This document shows positions 20,920-31,664 of a stretch of DNA of 64,000 bases, one piece after another (position 1 is the first letter of the stretch; each line of letters opens with the position of its first letter). Location: contig NW_018343992.1 in NCBI RefSeq assembly GCF_002099425.1, positions 432,001 to 496,000 on the forward strand, written 5' to 3'. The position numbers and the translations under genes were made by a program. Origin of the DNA: Phascolarctos cinereus. Lineage: Eukaryota > Chordata > Mammalia > Diprotodontia > Phascolarctidae. Under the pieces are notes generated by a model. The model searched no databases and was not told the DNA's origin. It saw only the letters and a program-made list of their open reading frames with translations.

Positions 20920-21735
20920 AAATTTTGATCTTTTATTTTTATATCCCTCTACCTGAGAGCCATCCTATTTAAGAATTTTTTAAAAAAAAGAATAAAAAGA
21001 GTAACAAAACCAGCAAAACTGATAATATATAAAAAAAATTGACAACATATGTAGTGTTTCCCAGCCATGGACCCTCCCCCGCCTTGTGTATGTGGGATCC
21101 ATGTTTGGGGAACAAATTATTTTATTTACATTTTTGTAATCTATATACATATATATTTATACACACACATATATGCATACATATTGCCTTCTCGACTCTA
21201 CTTACTTCCTTTTGCAAAATTTACATAAGTCTTTTGATGCTTCTCTTTATTCATTGTATTGATTATTTCTTATAGTACACCTATGTACCACAATTTATGC
21301 CCCAATCAATAAGCACGTATTTTGTTTCCATTCTTTGCTACCACAAAAAATTGTACTATAAATATTTTAGTGTATATGGGGGCCTTTTTTTTTTAAATCA
21401 ATCAACTCATTGGAAATATATGTCTGTCAGTAGAATCTCTCGGTCAAAGGGTATGGACATTGTAATCATTTTATTTGCCTGATTCCAAATTGCTTTCCAA
21501 AATGGCTGTACTAATTCAGAATTCCACCAACAATACATCAGAGACCCTATATTCCAACAACCCCTCCAATACTGATTTCTTAACTTTTGTCACCTTGTAC
21601 AATTTACTGGAGTAAGGTGAAACCTCAGGGTAATTTTACTTTGCCTTTCTCTTATTATTGGTGATTTGGAGCATTCTTTCATGCAGTTCATTAACAATTT
21701 GCGACTCTTCTGAGAACTGCTTATTTAAAATAGTT
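20920..21735 (-). mobile_element. L1-like LINE fragment (old)
   Basis: Same order of ORF2-end landmarks reversed: TCTTATAGTACACCTATGTA, CACAATTTATGCCCCAATCA, TGTACTATAAATATTTTAGT, ATTGCTTTCCAAAATGGCTG, AATTCCACCAACAATACATC, ..GATTTGGAGCATTCTTTCAT. Immediately follows another L1 in the same orientation. Confidence 0.8.
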
Positions 21736-21774
21736 GACCACTTAAATACTGCCTCCTAACCAATTCTAAAAACA

Positions 21775-21915
21775 TTTTATATTAACCAATTAATAAGCAT
21801 CTTATTAAGATGCTTATTAACTACTTGCTAATAAGTACGGTGCAAGGCAATGTGGATACAGATATGAAGAATGAAATAATATCTACTCTCAAAGAGCTTA
21901 CATTTTAACAGAATT
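21775..21915 (-). repeat. L2 3' end
   Basis: Reversed L2 tail: ACGGTGCAAGGCAATGTGGA, TACAGATATGAAGAATGAAA, TCTCAAAGAGCTTACATTTT. Its left end contains the 31-bp palindrome described separately. Confidence 0.7.
21790..21820. repeat. 31-bp perfect palindrome
   Basis: Arms TTAATAAGCATCTTA (21790-21804) and TAAGATGCTTATTAA (21806-21820) are perfect inverted copies around a single T at 21805. Confidence 0.97.
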
Positions 21916-22014
21916 GTAGGATCTGTGCAATACTTACATATTGCTTTGTAGTTATTTTTATAGGTGTCATCTACACTGGCTAAGCTCTGAAGTTTTTTAA
22001 GGGCAGGGACTCCC

Positions 22015-22310
22015 TAAGTCAGCTATCAAAGATCCTCCACAATCTGAACCCAATCTATCTTCTCAACCTTATTACCTATAGTACTTAAGAGAAACTTATT
22101 TTAGTCAAATTGTCTGCTCATTTCTCCCCAAAACAAAAGCAGAGTATGCTTACATTCCTACGTTCTTTGTCTTTCCTTATTCATTATCCAAACCCTGAGG
22201 ATTCGGCTACTATCCCAGCATTTCTTCTTGTCTGATTCCCATCCAACCTTGAAGGCCCTAGGTCAAATCGCACCTCTTTTCCTGCTTAACTATTTAATAA
22301 ATACTAGTCT
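22015..22310 (+). repeat. L2-clade LINE fragment
   Basis: AAAGATCCTCCACAATCTGA, ACCCAATCTATCTTCTCAAC.., ..CAACCTTGAAGGCCCTAGGT, CAAATCGCACCTCTTTTCCT match the L2 ORF2-end to 3' UTR order. Confidence 0.65.
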
Positions 22311-23044
22311 TTGAGCATATGACTAACCATACTAGATTAGACTTTTACTATAAAGTACTCATTTTCCCTGAGAGGCCATGACTTGACTTGCACTGTATCC
22401 TAATCCATGTAAATGAGCTGTGCAAGCTGGAACAGGGCTCTGCTGTACTTCATCAGGCCTTATTAACCTCATACTTGGTACTTCTTAAATTAAAATGGGC
22501 AGTTTTGTTGACTAAAAAAACCAAATCCACTCTAATTTGAAACACGCATCTGAATAGTAATTTATTGATTTGTATTTTCTGTAACTTGAAAGTCACTAAC
22601 AAGACAATAGATGGAAGACTAAAATACCCCCATTTACATGTTACCTTTTTAGAGTAATCATGAAAAATATAATTATGTTTTCATTTTAAAGAGAAAAATA
22701 ACCAGCTAGTCATCTAATCAACAAATCTCATGCATTTCCCTCCAGTGCAAAGCTGTTGCTAAAGTGACTTCATGTAAGATAGATTCTGTTCTACTATTTA
22801 AATCAAGTATGTTTCAAAGGGAAAAAATCCTCACCCTATCCCTAAAGCCAAGATCTAACAGTTCTAGTTAAAAAATCTTTCCTCACATGTATCTCACCCC
22901 AATTCTTCTCTATTTCTACTGTCACCAGCCAAGTATAGGCCTTTATTCCAAAGTACCTTGACCTATAAATGGCCTCTTAAAACCTTCCCAATTCCATGTG
23001 TTATTCTACCAACCACCTTTCACACAGTTACTAGATATTTTCCA
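22311..23044. other. Unique intron
   Basis: No feature recognised. Confidence 0.4.
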
Positions 23045-23185
23045 TGTCAATAAATCAAATTAACATGTACTTCTTAAGTGTTAAATACATATAAGGGCAA
23101 TGTGTTAAGTGCTGGGGATACAAGAATTGAAATAACGCCTACTCAAAACGAACTCCCAAGGAGGAAGATGAATACATATAAAAAT
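23045..23185 (-). repeat. L2 3' end
   Basis: GGGCAATGTGTTAAGTGCTG, GGGATACAAGAATTGAAATA then a degenerate remainder: a reversed L2 tail. Confidence 0.65.
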
Positions 23186-23439
23186 GTCTACAGTGTACAT
23201 AGTAAAGTAATAAAATACAAAGTTTTTGCTATACTTCAAGAGACTTGCAGTTCTGTGCCCAAATTCCAGTTTGGGGTTTTATCTTCCCACATACATGTAC
23301 ATTAGTCAGAAAACCCCCTAGACAACACAGGCTTTATTCGATGTCTCCTGCATACCCACTATAAAGTGCCAACCTTCCTTTGTGAACTACATCAAATACA
23401 CAACACATCAACACCTCAAGTCTTTCAAAGGAGTTGTGT
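23186..23439. other. Unique intron
   Basis: No feature recognised. Confidence 0.4.
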
Positions 23440-23545
23440 GGGGCTCAAGGAGAATGAGTAACCTGCTTCACGTATTACAGTTGAGATAGGGTTTGAAACC
23501 TGGTTTTCCTATCATATGCATCATTCCACTATGCCAGGTTATTAC
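23440..23545 (-). repeat. MIR fragment
   Basis: AGGGTTTGAAACCTGGTTTT..CATTCCACTATGCCAGGTTA is a reversed MIR 5' half. Confidence 0.6.
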
Positions 23546-23731
23546 ATCTAAGATTAAATGAAAGATACAAGTAACACATAAGCTTAGCAGTAGGTTCATT
23601 TGTAGCTCTAATACCTTTTATACAGAATATCTTTTACCCTCAGAGTTTTTAAGCTTCTCTGCACTGAGACTCTGATTTGGGGAACAGTCAGACATAAGAC
23701 TTCAGTGGGATAGAATCCTCCACTGCCTCTT

Positions 23732-23946
23732 TTTAAAATTTTACTTATTTTTAATTTATGAAATAAAACAAGCATTTCCATAACAGTAAAATAATAAAAA
23801 GATGATTGCACATGAAGCTGCAAATCTATCATGTACAACTTGTTATTCCTTTTAAAAATATAAAGTTATTATATGACATTTTTTCTTCCCTCCCCCCTTG
23901 CCCTAGAGATGGCTACCATTAGACACAAATACGTGTGTGTGTGTGT

Positions 23947-23984
<38 letters not shown>

Positions 23985-24253
23985 CATTCTATACATACAT
24001 CTATTTATCAGTTCTTTCTCTGGATGCAGACAACATCTTTGTAGATCCTTTGTAGTTAATCTGGGTATTTATAATAGTCAAAATGACTTCGTTGCTCAAA
24101 GTTGTTCTTAAAACAATATTGCCGTTACCGTACACAACATTCTCTTGGTTCTGCTCATTTCACTCTTCATTACTTTGTGCAAATCTATCCATGTTTTCCG
24201 AAAATCAACGAGCTCATCATTTCTTATAGCACAGTAGTATTCCATCACAATCA
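23732..24253 (-). mobile_element. 5'-truncated L1 LINE with target-site duplication
   Basis: Antisense L1 3' end: AGTTCTTTCTCTGGATGCAG, ACAACATTCTCTTGGTTCTG, CTCATCATTTCTTATAGCAC, AGTAGTATTCCATCACAATC. An 11-bp duplication CACTGCCTCTT lies at 23721-23731 and 24254-24264. A GT microsatellite sits inside. Confidence 0.93.
23933..23978 (+). repeat. (GT)n microsatellite
   Basis: About 46 bp of GT with one CT interruption, inside the L1 copy. Confidence 0.95.
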
Positions 24254-24274
24254 CACTGCCTCTTCCCTTTCATA

Positions 24275-24480
24275 TAATTAGTAATCTGACATTCATATAT
24301 CGCTTCAAGGTTTATGAAAAGATCCTTATAACAAACTCATGAGAAATGTATCGCAAGTATTATCATCGTTATAATTCTCAAGGCATAAGACTGAAGTAAA
24401 GCTTAGAAAAGGACTGACAGAGAGCTTGGATGAGCATACTTGGGTTCAGGATTTCAGGATGTAAGAGTAAAGGCATCTTA
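24275..24480 (-). repeat. Degenerate MIR
   Basis: TCATATATCGCTTCAAGGTT, ..ATCCTTATAACAAACTCATG.., TTATCATCGTTATAATTCTC.. match reversed MIR weakly. Confidence 0.55.
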
Positions 24481-24539
24481 ATAGTATGCTCAATAAGCTC
24501 ACTGCCTTTATATTATGAACATATTCTTGAAGACACAGA

Positions 24540-24685
24540 AGACACTGTGGAGTATTAGATAGAGAGCATTCAGTTCCCACCTCTAACATACTCTGGCTAT
24601 GCAACTCTGAAATATTACTTCACTAAGTTTCAGGGAAAGTGGTGACCCGCATCCATAAAAGGAATTTCCTGACCTAGGAGTTACT
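24540..24685 (+). repeat. Degenerate MIR
   Basis: TGGAGTATTAGATAGAGAGC, TCTGGCTATGCAACTCTGAA, ..CTTAGGCTGATCCTAACTCT. Confidence 0.5.
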
Positions 24686-24799
24686 TAGGCTGATCCTAAC
24701 TCTATTATTACGAGCATGTTAGCTCAAGGATACAGGGGGAGATAGGCCAAGGAGTAGGGAGGAGAAAGTCATGGTTTATAGATATGACAAAAATAAGGG

Positions 24800-24962
24800 T
24801 CTTGAACCATCAATTCTCCCCATTTTACAGTTTAAGAAACTGAGGTTCAGGGATGAAGCAGTTTGTCATGGTCACACAGCTATTAAGTATAAGAGGGAAG
24901 GATCTGAGTCTAGGTCTTTGCTCACTTCAGGTCCCATATGCTATTTACTACATTAGGCTGCC
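24800..24962 (-). repeat. MIR SINE
   Basis: CCCCATTTTACAGTTTAAGA, AACTGAGGTTCAGGGATGAA, CATGGTCACACAGCTATTAA, ..TACTACATTAGGCTGCCTCA. The overlapping plus frames 24771-25080 are repeat-derived. Confidence 0.8.
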
Positions 24963-25559
24963 TCATTTTCTTGGAATGCAGATCGGACTTTGTGAAAGAG
25001 AGAAAGGAGTAGATTCCCCTTTTTTTCCCCCAACAGTCAATTTCCTATCTGCTTCCACTCTCTTGCCCTTCACTCGCTAATAAGAAATAGGGTCACTTTA
25101 ATGTAGAAGTTTTTTAGCAAACCTGGAATCTCCCTTCTGACATCAGCTTGTACTTCCCACTCACTCTTTTAAGATTTTTTTGAGAAATTTCTCTGAATAA
25201 TTGGTGTTCTACCAACTCCACTCAATGGCCACAACTCCTATAAATTGAGTTCCTTCTTTGCATCCAGTTATAAATGATTTCTAGAAGATCTGCGACATAG
25301 CCTTGACAATTCCTTAAAGTATTAGGTTTTCTAATGGCAAATATCCCCTACTTTACTTTATTTCCATACAGTGACATAACAGCTAATAGCATTAGTTCAT
25401 TATTCACATTGGTGAAATAAGGTAATATCAGTATGTTATTATTATTATTTTGTAATTCCTACCCATCAAATCAGTTGCCAATTCCTATGGATTCTATTTG
25501 TGTAATCAACTCTACCTTAGCATTCCCACTGTGCCCACCCGTGCCTCCTTACCTCTTGT
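24963..25559. other. Unique intron
   Basis: No feature recognised. Confidence 0.4.
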
Positions 25560-26016
25560 TTAGATTATAAAATAGCCTAAAGGTCACCTGCCTCAAGTCT
25601 CCTTCTCTCTCCAATCTAATAAACATATTTCAACCACAGCTTTCTTCCTAAAGCAAAGCTCTGATCATATCACTGGGTTATTTTGTTTTGTTTTATTTTG
25701 AAACCCTCACTGGTTTCCAGTGACCTACACATCAAAACCTAATCCCTCCACCTGGCATTCTTCAAGATCCTCTAAAATCTGGTTCTGCTCAATCTTTCCA
25801 CCCTCTCTTGCTTTCTTGCACATGTTTTGTGTTCTGGTCAAAAATGGACTTCTCCACAATCCTGATACTCTCCAACTCTTAAACATGTCACGTCTTGTTT
25901 TCTTCCACTCATACAAGTACCTCTGAGATGTATTCCTTCCATATCCTTTTCCTGACTTCAATTTCTACCTCTTAAAACCCTGCCTATCTTTCAAGGTCCA
26001 ATTTAAATTTGTCCTT
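25560..26016 (+). repeat. L2-clade LINE 3' region, left part of a nested stack
   Basis: AGCAAAGCTCTGATCATATC, CAGTGACCTACACATCAAAA, CACCTGGCATTCTTCAAGAT, CCTCTAAAATCTGGTTCTGC.., CTGCCTATCTTTCAAGGTCC. The matching right part appears after the L1/MIR insertions at about 27510. Confidence 0.7.
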
Positions 26017-26033
26017 AAAAGAATCAGGTTTTA

Positions 26034-27364
26034 CTGGAAAAGAGTATGGCAGAAACTAGGCATAGACCCAAATCTCACACCACATACCAAAATAAAGTCA
26101 AAATGGGTTCAGAACTTAGATATAAAGGCTGACACCATAAGTAAACTGGGAGAACAAGGAATAGTTTACCTATCAGATCTATGGAGAACAGAAGAATTCA
26201 TGACCAAACAGGAGATAGAGAACATTATGAAAAGCAAAATGGATAATTTTGATTACATTAAATTGAAAAGTTTTTGCACAAACAAAGCCAATGCAACTAA
26301 GATTAGAAGGAAGGTAGAAAATTGGGAAAGAATTTTTACAGTCTTTTCTGATAAAGGCCTCATTTCTAAAATATATAGAGAATTAAGACACAAGGCATTC
26401 CCCAATCGATAAATGGTCAAAGGATATGAACAGGCAGTTCTCAGATGAAGAAATTAAAGCCATCTATAGTCATATGAAAAAATGCTCTAAATCATTATTG
26501 ATTAGAGAAATGCAAATCAAAACAACTCTGAGGTACTACATCACACCTATCAGATTTGCCAACATGACAAAACAGGAAAATGATAAATGTTGGAGAGGAT
26601 GTGGGAAAATTGGAACGCTAATACATTGTTGGTGGAGTTGTGAAATGATCCAACCATTTTGGAGAACAATTTGGAACTATGCCCAAAGGGCTACAAAAAT
26701 GTGCATACCCTTTGAGCCAGCAATAGCACTTCTAGGGCTATATCCCAAAGAGATCAAACAAATGGGAAAAGGACCCACATGTACAAAAATATTCATAGCA
26801 GCTCTTTTTGTGGTGGCAAAGAATTGGAAATTGAGAGGATGCCCATCAATTGGGGAATGGCTGAGCAAGTTGTGGTATATGAATGTAATGGAATACTATT
26901 GTTCTATAAGAAATGATGAACAGGCTGACTTCAGAAAAACCTGGGAAGACTTATATGGCCTGATGCTGAGTGAAGTGAGCAGAACCAAGAGGACTTTGTA
27001 TACAATAGCAGCCACGTTATGCAATGACTAAGAATGTTAAACTGAACCCTTCTGAGCATTACTAGGATCTAAGACATCTCCAGAGGCCTCAGGATGGAAA
27101 ATGCTGTCCACATCCAAAGAAAGAACTATGGAAGTCGAATCGCTTTCACTTATTTTTACCTTCAGTTGAGTTTTGTTTCATCTTTCATCTCCTATTGGTT
27201 TTAATTTTTACTTACAACTTCACTAATGTGAAAATATGTTTAATGGGTATGTAAATGTAAAGCATGTGTTAGATTGTGCGCCGTCTTGGGGAGGGTGGCG
27301 GGGGGAGAAAAAGGGAGAAAAAATTTTCAACTCAAAAGCATATGGAACAAAAAAATTAAAAAAA
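26034..27364 (+). mobile_element. 5'-truncated L1 LINE with 17-bp target-site duplication
   Basis: A 1.33-kb L1 copy carrying the C-terminal part of ORF2 and the 3' UTR. The frame opens at the left edge (WKRVWQKLGIDPNLTPHTKI.., ..DYIKLKSFCTNKANATKIRR.., ..DKGLISKIYRELRHKAF), shifts by one base near 26393-26403, then stays open to the natural stop at 27031 (MNRQFSDEEIKAIYSHMKKC, CWRGCGKIGTLIHCWW, ..EQADFRKTWEDLYGLM.., ..LYTIAATLCND). Endonuclease and most of the RT domain are absent because of 5' truncation. It ends in a G-rich 3' UTR and poly-A. The duplication AAAAGAATCAGGTTTTA is at 26017-26033 and 27365-27381. This is the least decayed L1 here. Confidence 0.97.
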
Positions 27365-27381
27365 AAAAGAATCAGGTTTTA

Positions 27382-27505
27382 ATCCTTGCCCTGTCATTTA
27401 CCACTGCTACGTCAATGGGCAAGAATATTTCTTGGGGATTCAGTTTTTGCATCTGTGAAATTCAGGGATTGGAACTGAGAACCTATTACGTTCACTGCTA
27501 AAAGC
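27382..27505 (+). repeat. MIR fragment disrupted by the L1
   Basis: CCTTGCCCTGTCATTTACCA, CAGTTTTTGCATCTGTGAAA, TTCAGGGATTGGAACTGAGA match a MIR-like core. The L1 landed at its left edge. Confidence 0.6.
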
Positions 27506-27509
27506 CAAC

Positions 27510-27740
27510 CCCGATCCTCTAAGCTGGTAGTGATTGTTGCCTTATACAGTCAAAACTGTCTCCATACTTGTCTTATGGACTGGTACTCTAGCCTGTGTTA
27601 TAATAGTTTACACATATCTTTACAGCTCCTGTCCTGCAAACTCCTTGAAGGCAGGGAAATATCTTACTGAACTTTGTTATCTTCCTTAGCACCAGCACAG
27701 GGGTTATACACAATAGGTAAGTACAGTATGTACTTAATGT
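27510..27740 (+). repeat. L2 3' end, right part of the nested stack
   Basis: GCAAACTCCTTGAAGGCAGG, ..TCCTTAGCACCAGCACAGGG, ..AGTATGTACTTAATGTTTGT is the L2 tail, in the same orientation as 25560-26016. Confidence 0.75.
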
Positions 27741-27892
27741 TTGTTTTATGGTAGTGCTATCTAATTTTGTTTCTGCTAAATAAATAAAATTATTTTGTAT
27801 TTCCTGAGCATAAGAAAGCATCATAAGAAAGTACCCTGTATAAAGTACTCTGGTGACAGGGAAAATCAATTTGAAATTAATTAGATAAAGAT

Positions 27893-28116
27893 GTAGGCAG
27901 GTGGCACAGTAGATGGAATGCAGAAGACCTGCGTTTGGCATTAGACATCAGCTATGTGACTCTAGCAAATCACTTAATCGCTGTCTGCCTCAGTTTCCTC
28001 ATCTGTAAAATGGGGATAATACCAGCAACTACCTCCCAGGGTTGTTATAGGGATAAAATAGGGCATTTGTAAAGTGACTTACAAACCTTAAATTGTTATA
28101 TGAATGCTACTTATTG
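27893..28116 (+). repeat. MIR/THER-type SINE
   Basis: GTAGGCAGGTGGCACAGTAG, CTGCCTCAGTTTCCTCATCT, GTAAAATGGGGATAATACCA, CAGGGTTGTTATAGGGATAA. Confidence 0.88.
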
Positions 28117-28232
28117 TTAAGTGACTTTCCTAAGTCATACTGCTAATAAGTGTCTGAGGTAGAATTTGAACCCAGGTGTTTTTCTGACTCCAAGTCCTGT
28201 TCCTCTTTTACTCCATGACGCTGCCACTCAAA
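28117..28232 (-). repeat. MIR/THER fragment
   Basis: GTTAAGTGACTTTCCTAAGT, ..GAATTTGAACCCAGGTGTTT, ..CTCCATGACGCTGCCACT: reversed SINE abutting the previous one tail to tail. Confidence 0.75.
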
Positions 28233-28926
28233 TAGAAATCATAAAATTTTAGATCTTAAAGGAACCTAGCTCTTAAGAGATCAACTAAGTTGGAATCTGC
28301 CAGAAGCAGCTAAAGGCACATTGCTCTTTAAGCACATATCTGACGTTCTTTTGGCCAAAAATAAATGAGTCTCTACCTGTGTGTTGACTCACCTCATTAA
28401 TTACAAACCATATATCCCTAGCCTTGGAGGGGAGAAGAGCTCAAGCCCAAAGTTCTTTTTCCCCACAGTTCCTCCTCATACCATCCAAAACAAATTCCCA
28501 GGAGGGTGGTCTTACTGGTGCTTTCTTTTCTGAGATGTTATCTCCATTTGGCAGCTCCTCCCTCAAATCTTATTACTGTTGTCATATTCCTTTCTCTTTT
28601 TCTCTCCACCTCCCTCCCACCCCTCCACTCGAGCCCCTAGCTTCCTTTTTAGTGCTAGGATCTCCCTGTTTTCCAAGATGAAAAATTTGTGAAAAATTAT
28701 GGGCATCGTTGAGGGCCTTTTCTAGATTTTCCTAGCCCAGTCATCCATTAGAACAAGGGCCTTCTGGAGACAAATTACTATTTTGATCCGTGCATTTATT
28801 TGTATAAAGTATGTTAAAGTATACACCAGCAGAAATAAGGTGGTATATAATCTATGGCATCAACTATATACACATATGCATATATAGATACATCTCCTTA
28901 AATATATATGCATGAGTACGTGTATG
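28233..28926. other. Unique intron, pyrimidine-rich in part
   Basis: 28540-28670 is C/T-rich; the 85-codon plus frame (28424-28681) reflects that composition. No repeat recognised. Confidence 0.4.
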
Positions 28927-28951
28927 TATATATATATATATATATATACAC

Positions 28952-29004
<53 letters not shown>
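28927..29004 (+). repeat. (TA)n-(CA)n compound microsatellite
   Basis: (TA)n at 28927-28948 followed by (CA)n at about 28955-29004. Confidence 0.95.
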
Positions 29005-29008
<4 letters not shown>

Positions 29009-29016
29009 GCATAAAT

Positions 29017-29280
29017 GTCTCCACGTCAGAAGCTACGTAAGTTGAAACCTAAAATATTTACCCTTTCAGAAGTATGGAGTTTAAAAGTCTTATTTTTAAG
29101 TAAGAAAACAAATGAATCCTATTTATATGATACACTTCCTCCCTCTCTTTTCTCTAGAGTGGCACAGAGACACCAAGTTTAAGTAAAGGATTTTCAAGGG
29201 AAAAAGTAAAATATGACTTTAAAATTACTATTACAATATAAACCAAAGAATAAAGATAAAGGAGTACACATACATAAATA
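29017..29280. repeat. Dispersed duplication, copy 1
   Basis: Aligns with 30451-30720. The core 29093-29237 (145 bp) is identical base for base to 30528-30672. The left flank (29017-29092) and right flank (29238-29280) differ at many sites. Framed by a CA microsatellite on the left and an AT microsatellite on the right. Confidence 0.95.
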
Positions 29281-29311
29281 CAGACAACTGAATAAAAACT
29301 TAAATACAAAG

Positions 29312-29315
<4 letters not shown>

Positions 29316-29373
<58 letters not shown>

Positions 29374-29387
29374 CACACACACACACA
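29316..29387 (+). repeat. (AT)n-(AC)n compound microsatellite
   Basis: About 50 bp of AT then about 18 bp of AC. The Tyr/Ile/Thr/His-rich open frames over it are artefacts. Confidence 0.96.
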
Positions 29388-30450
29388 TATATAGGGAGGT
29401 GTATAAAAATCGTAAAATAAAATATTTTATCTTAAAAGATTAATGACTTCTGGTGGAGGTTAAGAGCTTTATCCTAAGGCCCAAGCTAGTGAAATGAACC
29501 CAGGTCTTTCAATTCCTAGTTGGTGGGTCTTTCCACTCTTCTACTCCTGCCTATTTTTTCTGTACTCCAGGGGCTTTATCAGTGAAGCCTGTCCCATCAA
29601 ACAATCACCTTTATGGTCGCAGGAGAGAAGAGTACTCTCTAGGTTAATGATACACACATTTTCTTGCCTCTGGATAGGTACATACTTAAAACTACTTTAG
29701 AAAGAAGTCATCAACACTTTTATAGACACAATATAGAAATATTTGGGGAAGCTAGACACTCTTCACAGTATGAATCATACATGATAATTAACACTGTATG
29801 CATCATATTGAATCAAATACTTAATAACCTCCTCCCTCAGTCTCTACTTACTTTCTGATCTTTTCCTCCTCCTTGCCAACCACCTTCCCCACCCAGGACA
29901 CACTTTCAGGCCCAACTCTTCTGATTAGTGGTGACACCCTCTAGGAGCACCATTTCTGGAAAGGTCACATGACTCCAGAATTTTTTCTTCTCTAAACTAT
30001 CTCACATTTCCCCTACCTCCTTCCAGCTGCCCTTTATATGTCTCACCCCATTAGAATCTTCCTTATTCCCCACCAATTAATAAATCATTTGTTAGAAGCA
30101 TAGAGAACATCACTACCTAGAGTGAACATAACATATTCAGGAAATCACTGCTTACAGATAATATGAATTCAGAAACTTTTTTGTTATAGTTATTTTATGT
30201 GTAGAGAAATGTGTTCTTTCCCAGACTATTGTTCTAAAGAGATTCTGACACTTATTTCCATAACACAAAAACATAAACCAAGAAAAGTTCTTAAAAATTC
30301 TCCTTAAAACAAGTTTCAAATTACACTGCAACATAATTCCTTAGGCACTTCACCAGAATTTCTAAAAGATCGAGTAAGAGAATAATATGGTACAACACTG
30401 GCACTGAAATGAAAATATAGTGTAGTGCATGTAAAAATTTTTTTACTAGG
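29388..30450. other. Unique intron between the duplicated copies
   Basis: No repeat family recognised. Short open frames without recognisable content. Confidence 0.4.
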
Positions 30451-30720
30451 TGTCTCCATATCAGAAGCTACATAAGTTGAAACTTAAAATATTTACTCTT
30501 CAAGATGTATAAAGTTTCAAAGTATCATTTTTAAGTAAGAAAACAAATGAATCCTATTTATATGATACACTTCCTCCCTCTCTTTTCTCTAGAGTGGCAC
30601 AGAGACACCAAGTTTAAGTAAAGGATTTTCAAGGGAAAAAGTAAAATATGACTTTAAAATTACTATTACAATGCAAACCAAAGCATAAAGATAAAGGGGC
30701 ACATTGTAAATACAAACATA
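30451..30720. repeat. Dispersed duplication, copy 2
   Basis: Same orientation as copy 1, offset 1435 bp. Core 30528-30672. The ends of the two minus frames at these places (..YFTFSLENPLLKLGVSVPL) are identical because of the duplication; I do not recognise that peptide. Confidence 0.95.
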
Positions 30721-30814
30721 CAAAATAAATAGTGGGAATGAAGACATCAACAAAGCAAATATTTCTGTTAGGCACAAATTAACCTTAAACTTCAATAACT
30801 GTGTAATAATATTG

Positions 30815-31035
30815 TCTAGAAAAAGCACTGGACTAGAATACAGAGACCTGGATTCAAATCCCAGATCTGACCTTAGCTGTGTGACAGCATACCAATAAAT
30901 CACAACTTCTCTGAGCCTCTATTGTCTCATTTTATAATGGGCATATTATTGTTATTTACACAGCCCCACAAGGTAGTCGTGAGAAAAGCTTTTTGTAAAA
31001 TGCTATAGAAATGAGTTATTATTATTGTGAGAACT
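30815..31035 (+). repeat. MIR SINE
   Basis: AAAGCACTGGACTAGAATAC, CTGGATTCAAATCCCAGATC, TCTCATTTTATAATGGGCAT, ..AAAATGCTATAGAAATGAGT. Confidence 0.85.
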
Positions 31036-31664
31036 TTTAAGCCACAGATTGTGCGAACTACACTCTAAAGAGATAACACTACACATTTTCAAATATTTCC
31101 TTATAAGTTCCCATTAAATAAAATCTTTAAGCTCCCTTTCCATAAAAGAAAAACATTCACAGGGAGGAGTAATCTGTCTTTATCAATTAGCAGTCTAATA
31201 TATCTACATGCATCTAATATTCCCAGAATGCTATCATTCCCCTTTTGTTAAACACTCTGACTAGCTGAAAGGAGCCCTTAGAAATATTTCAGGAGTGTTT
31301 GAGAATTTGAGGTCTAACAGCAAAGATGTTAAATAACTTTTTATACAAATGTGGTATTTCTAATAATAAATTTGTATCATCTCAAAAGACAGAGAGGCTC
31401 TAACTACATGGTATTTCATTAACAGATTATTTCCTACTGTTACATGCATCATGATCATTAACCAAATAAATCTTTTGGGATTCCTTTGTTCAGTTATCTG
31501 GCAGCTTCTGCATCAGATAAGCAAGCTGGATCACTGTCATGACATATTAAATGCATAAATCCTTATATACAAAACAAATCTGACAAGGAACAACAGAGAG
31601 GGTAGAGTGAATATGTGGAACTAGGGATGTGATGGAGGGAGGGGCTGTGGAACCCATTCTATAA
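31036..31664. other. Unique intron
   Basis: No feature recognised. Confidence 0.4.

Noticed and set aside
26426-27031. 201-codon plus frame, the longest in the window, as a host gene
   Set aside because: It is the C-terminus of L1 ORF2 inside a 5'-truncated insertion with target-site duplication.
29154-29443. Tyr/Ile-rich frames on both strands
   Set aside because: Produced by AT and AC microsatellites.
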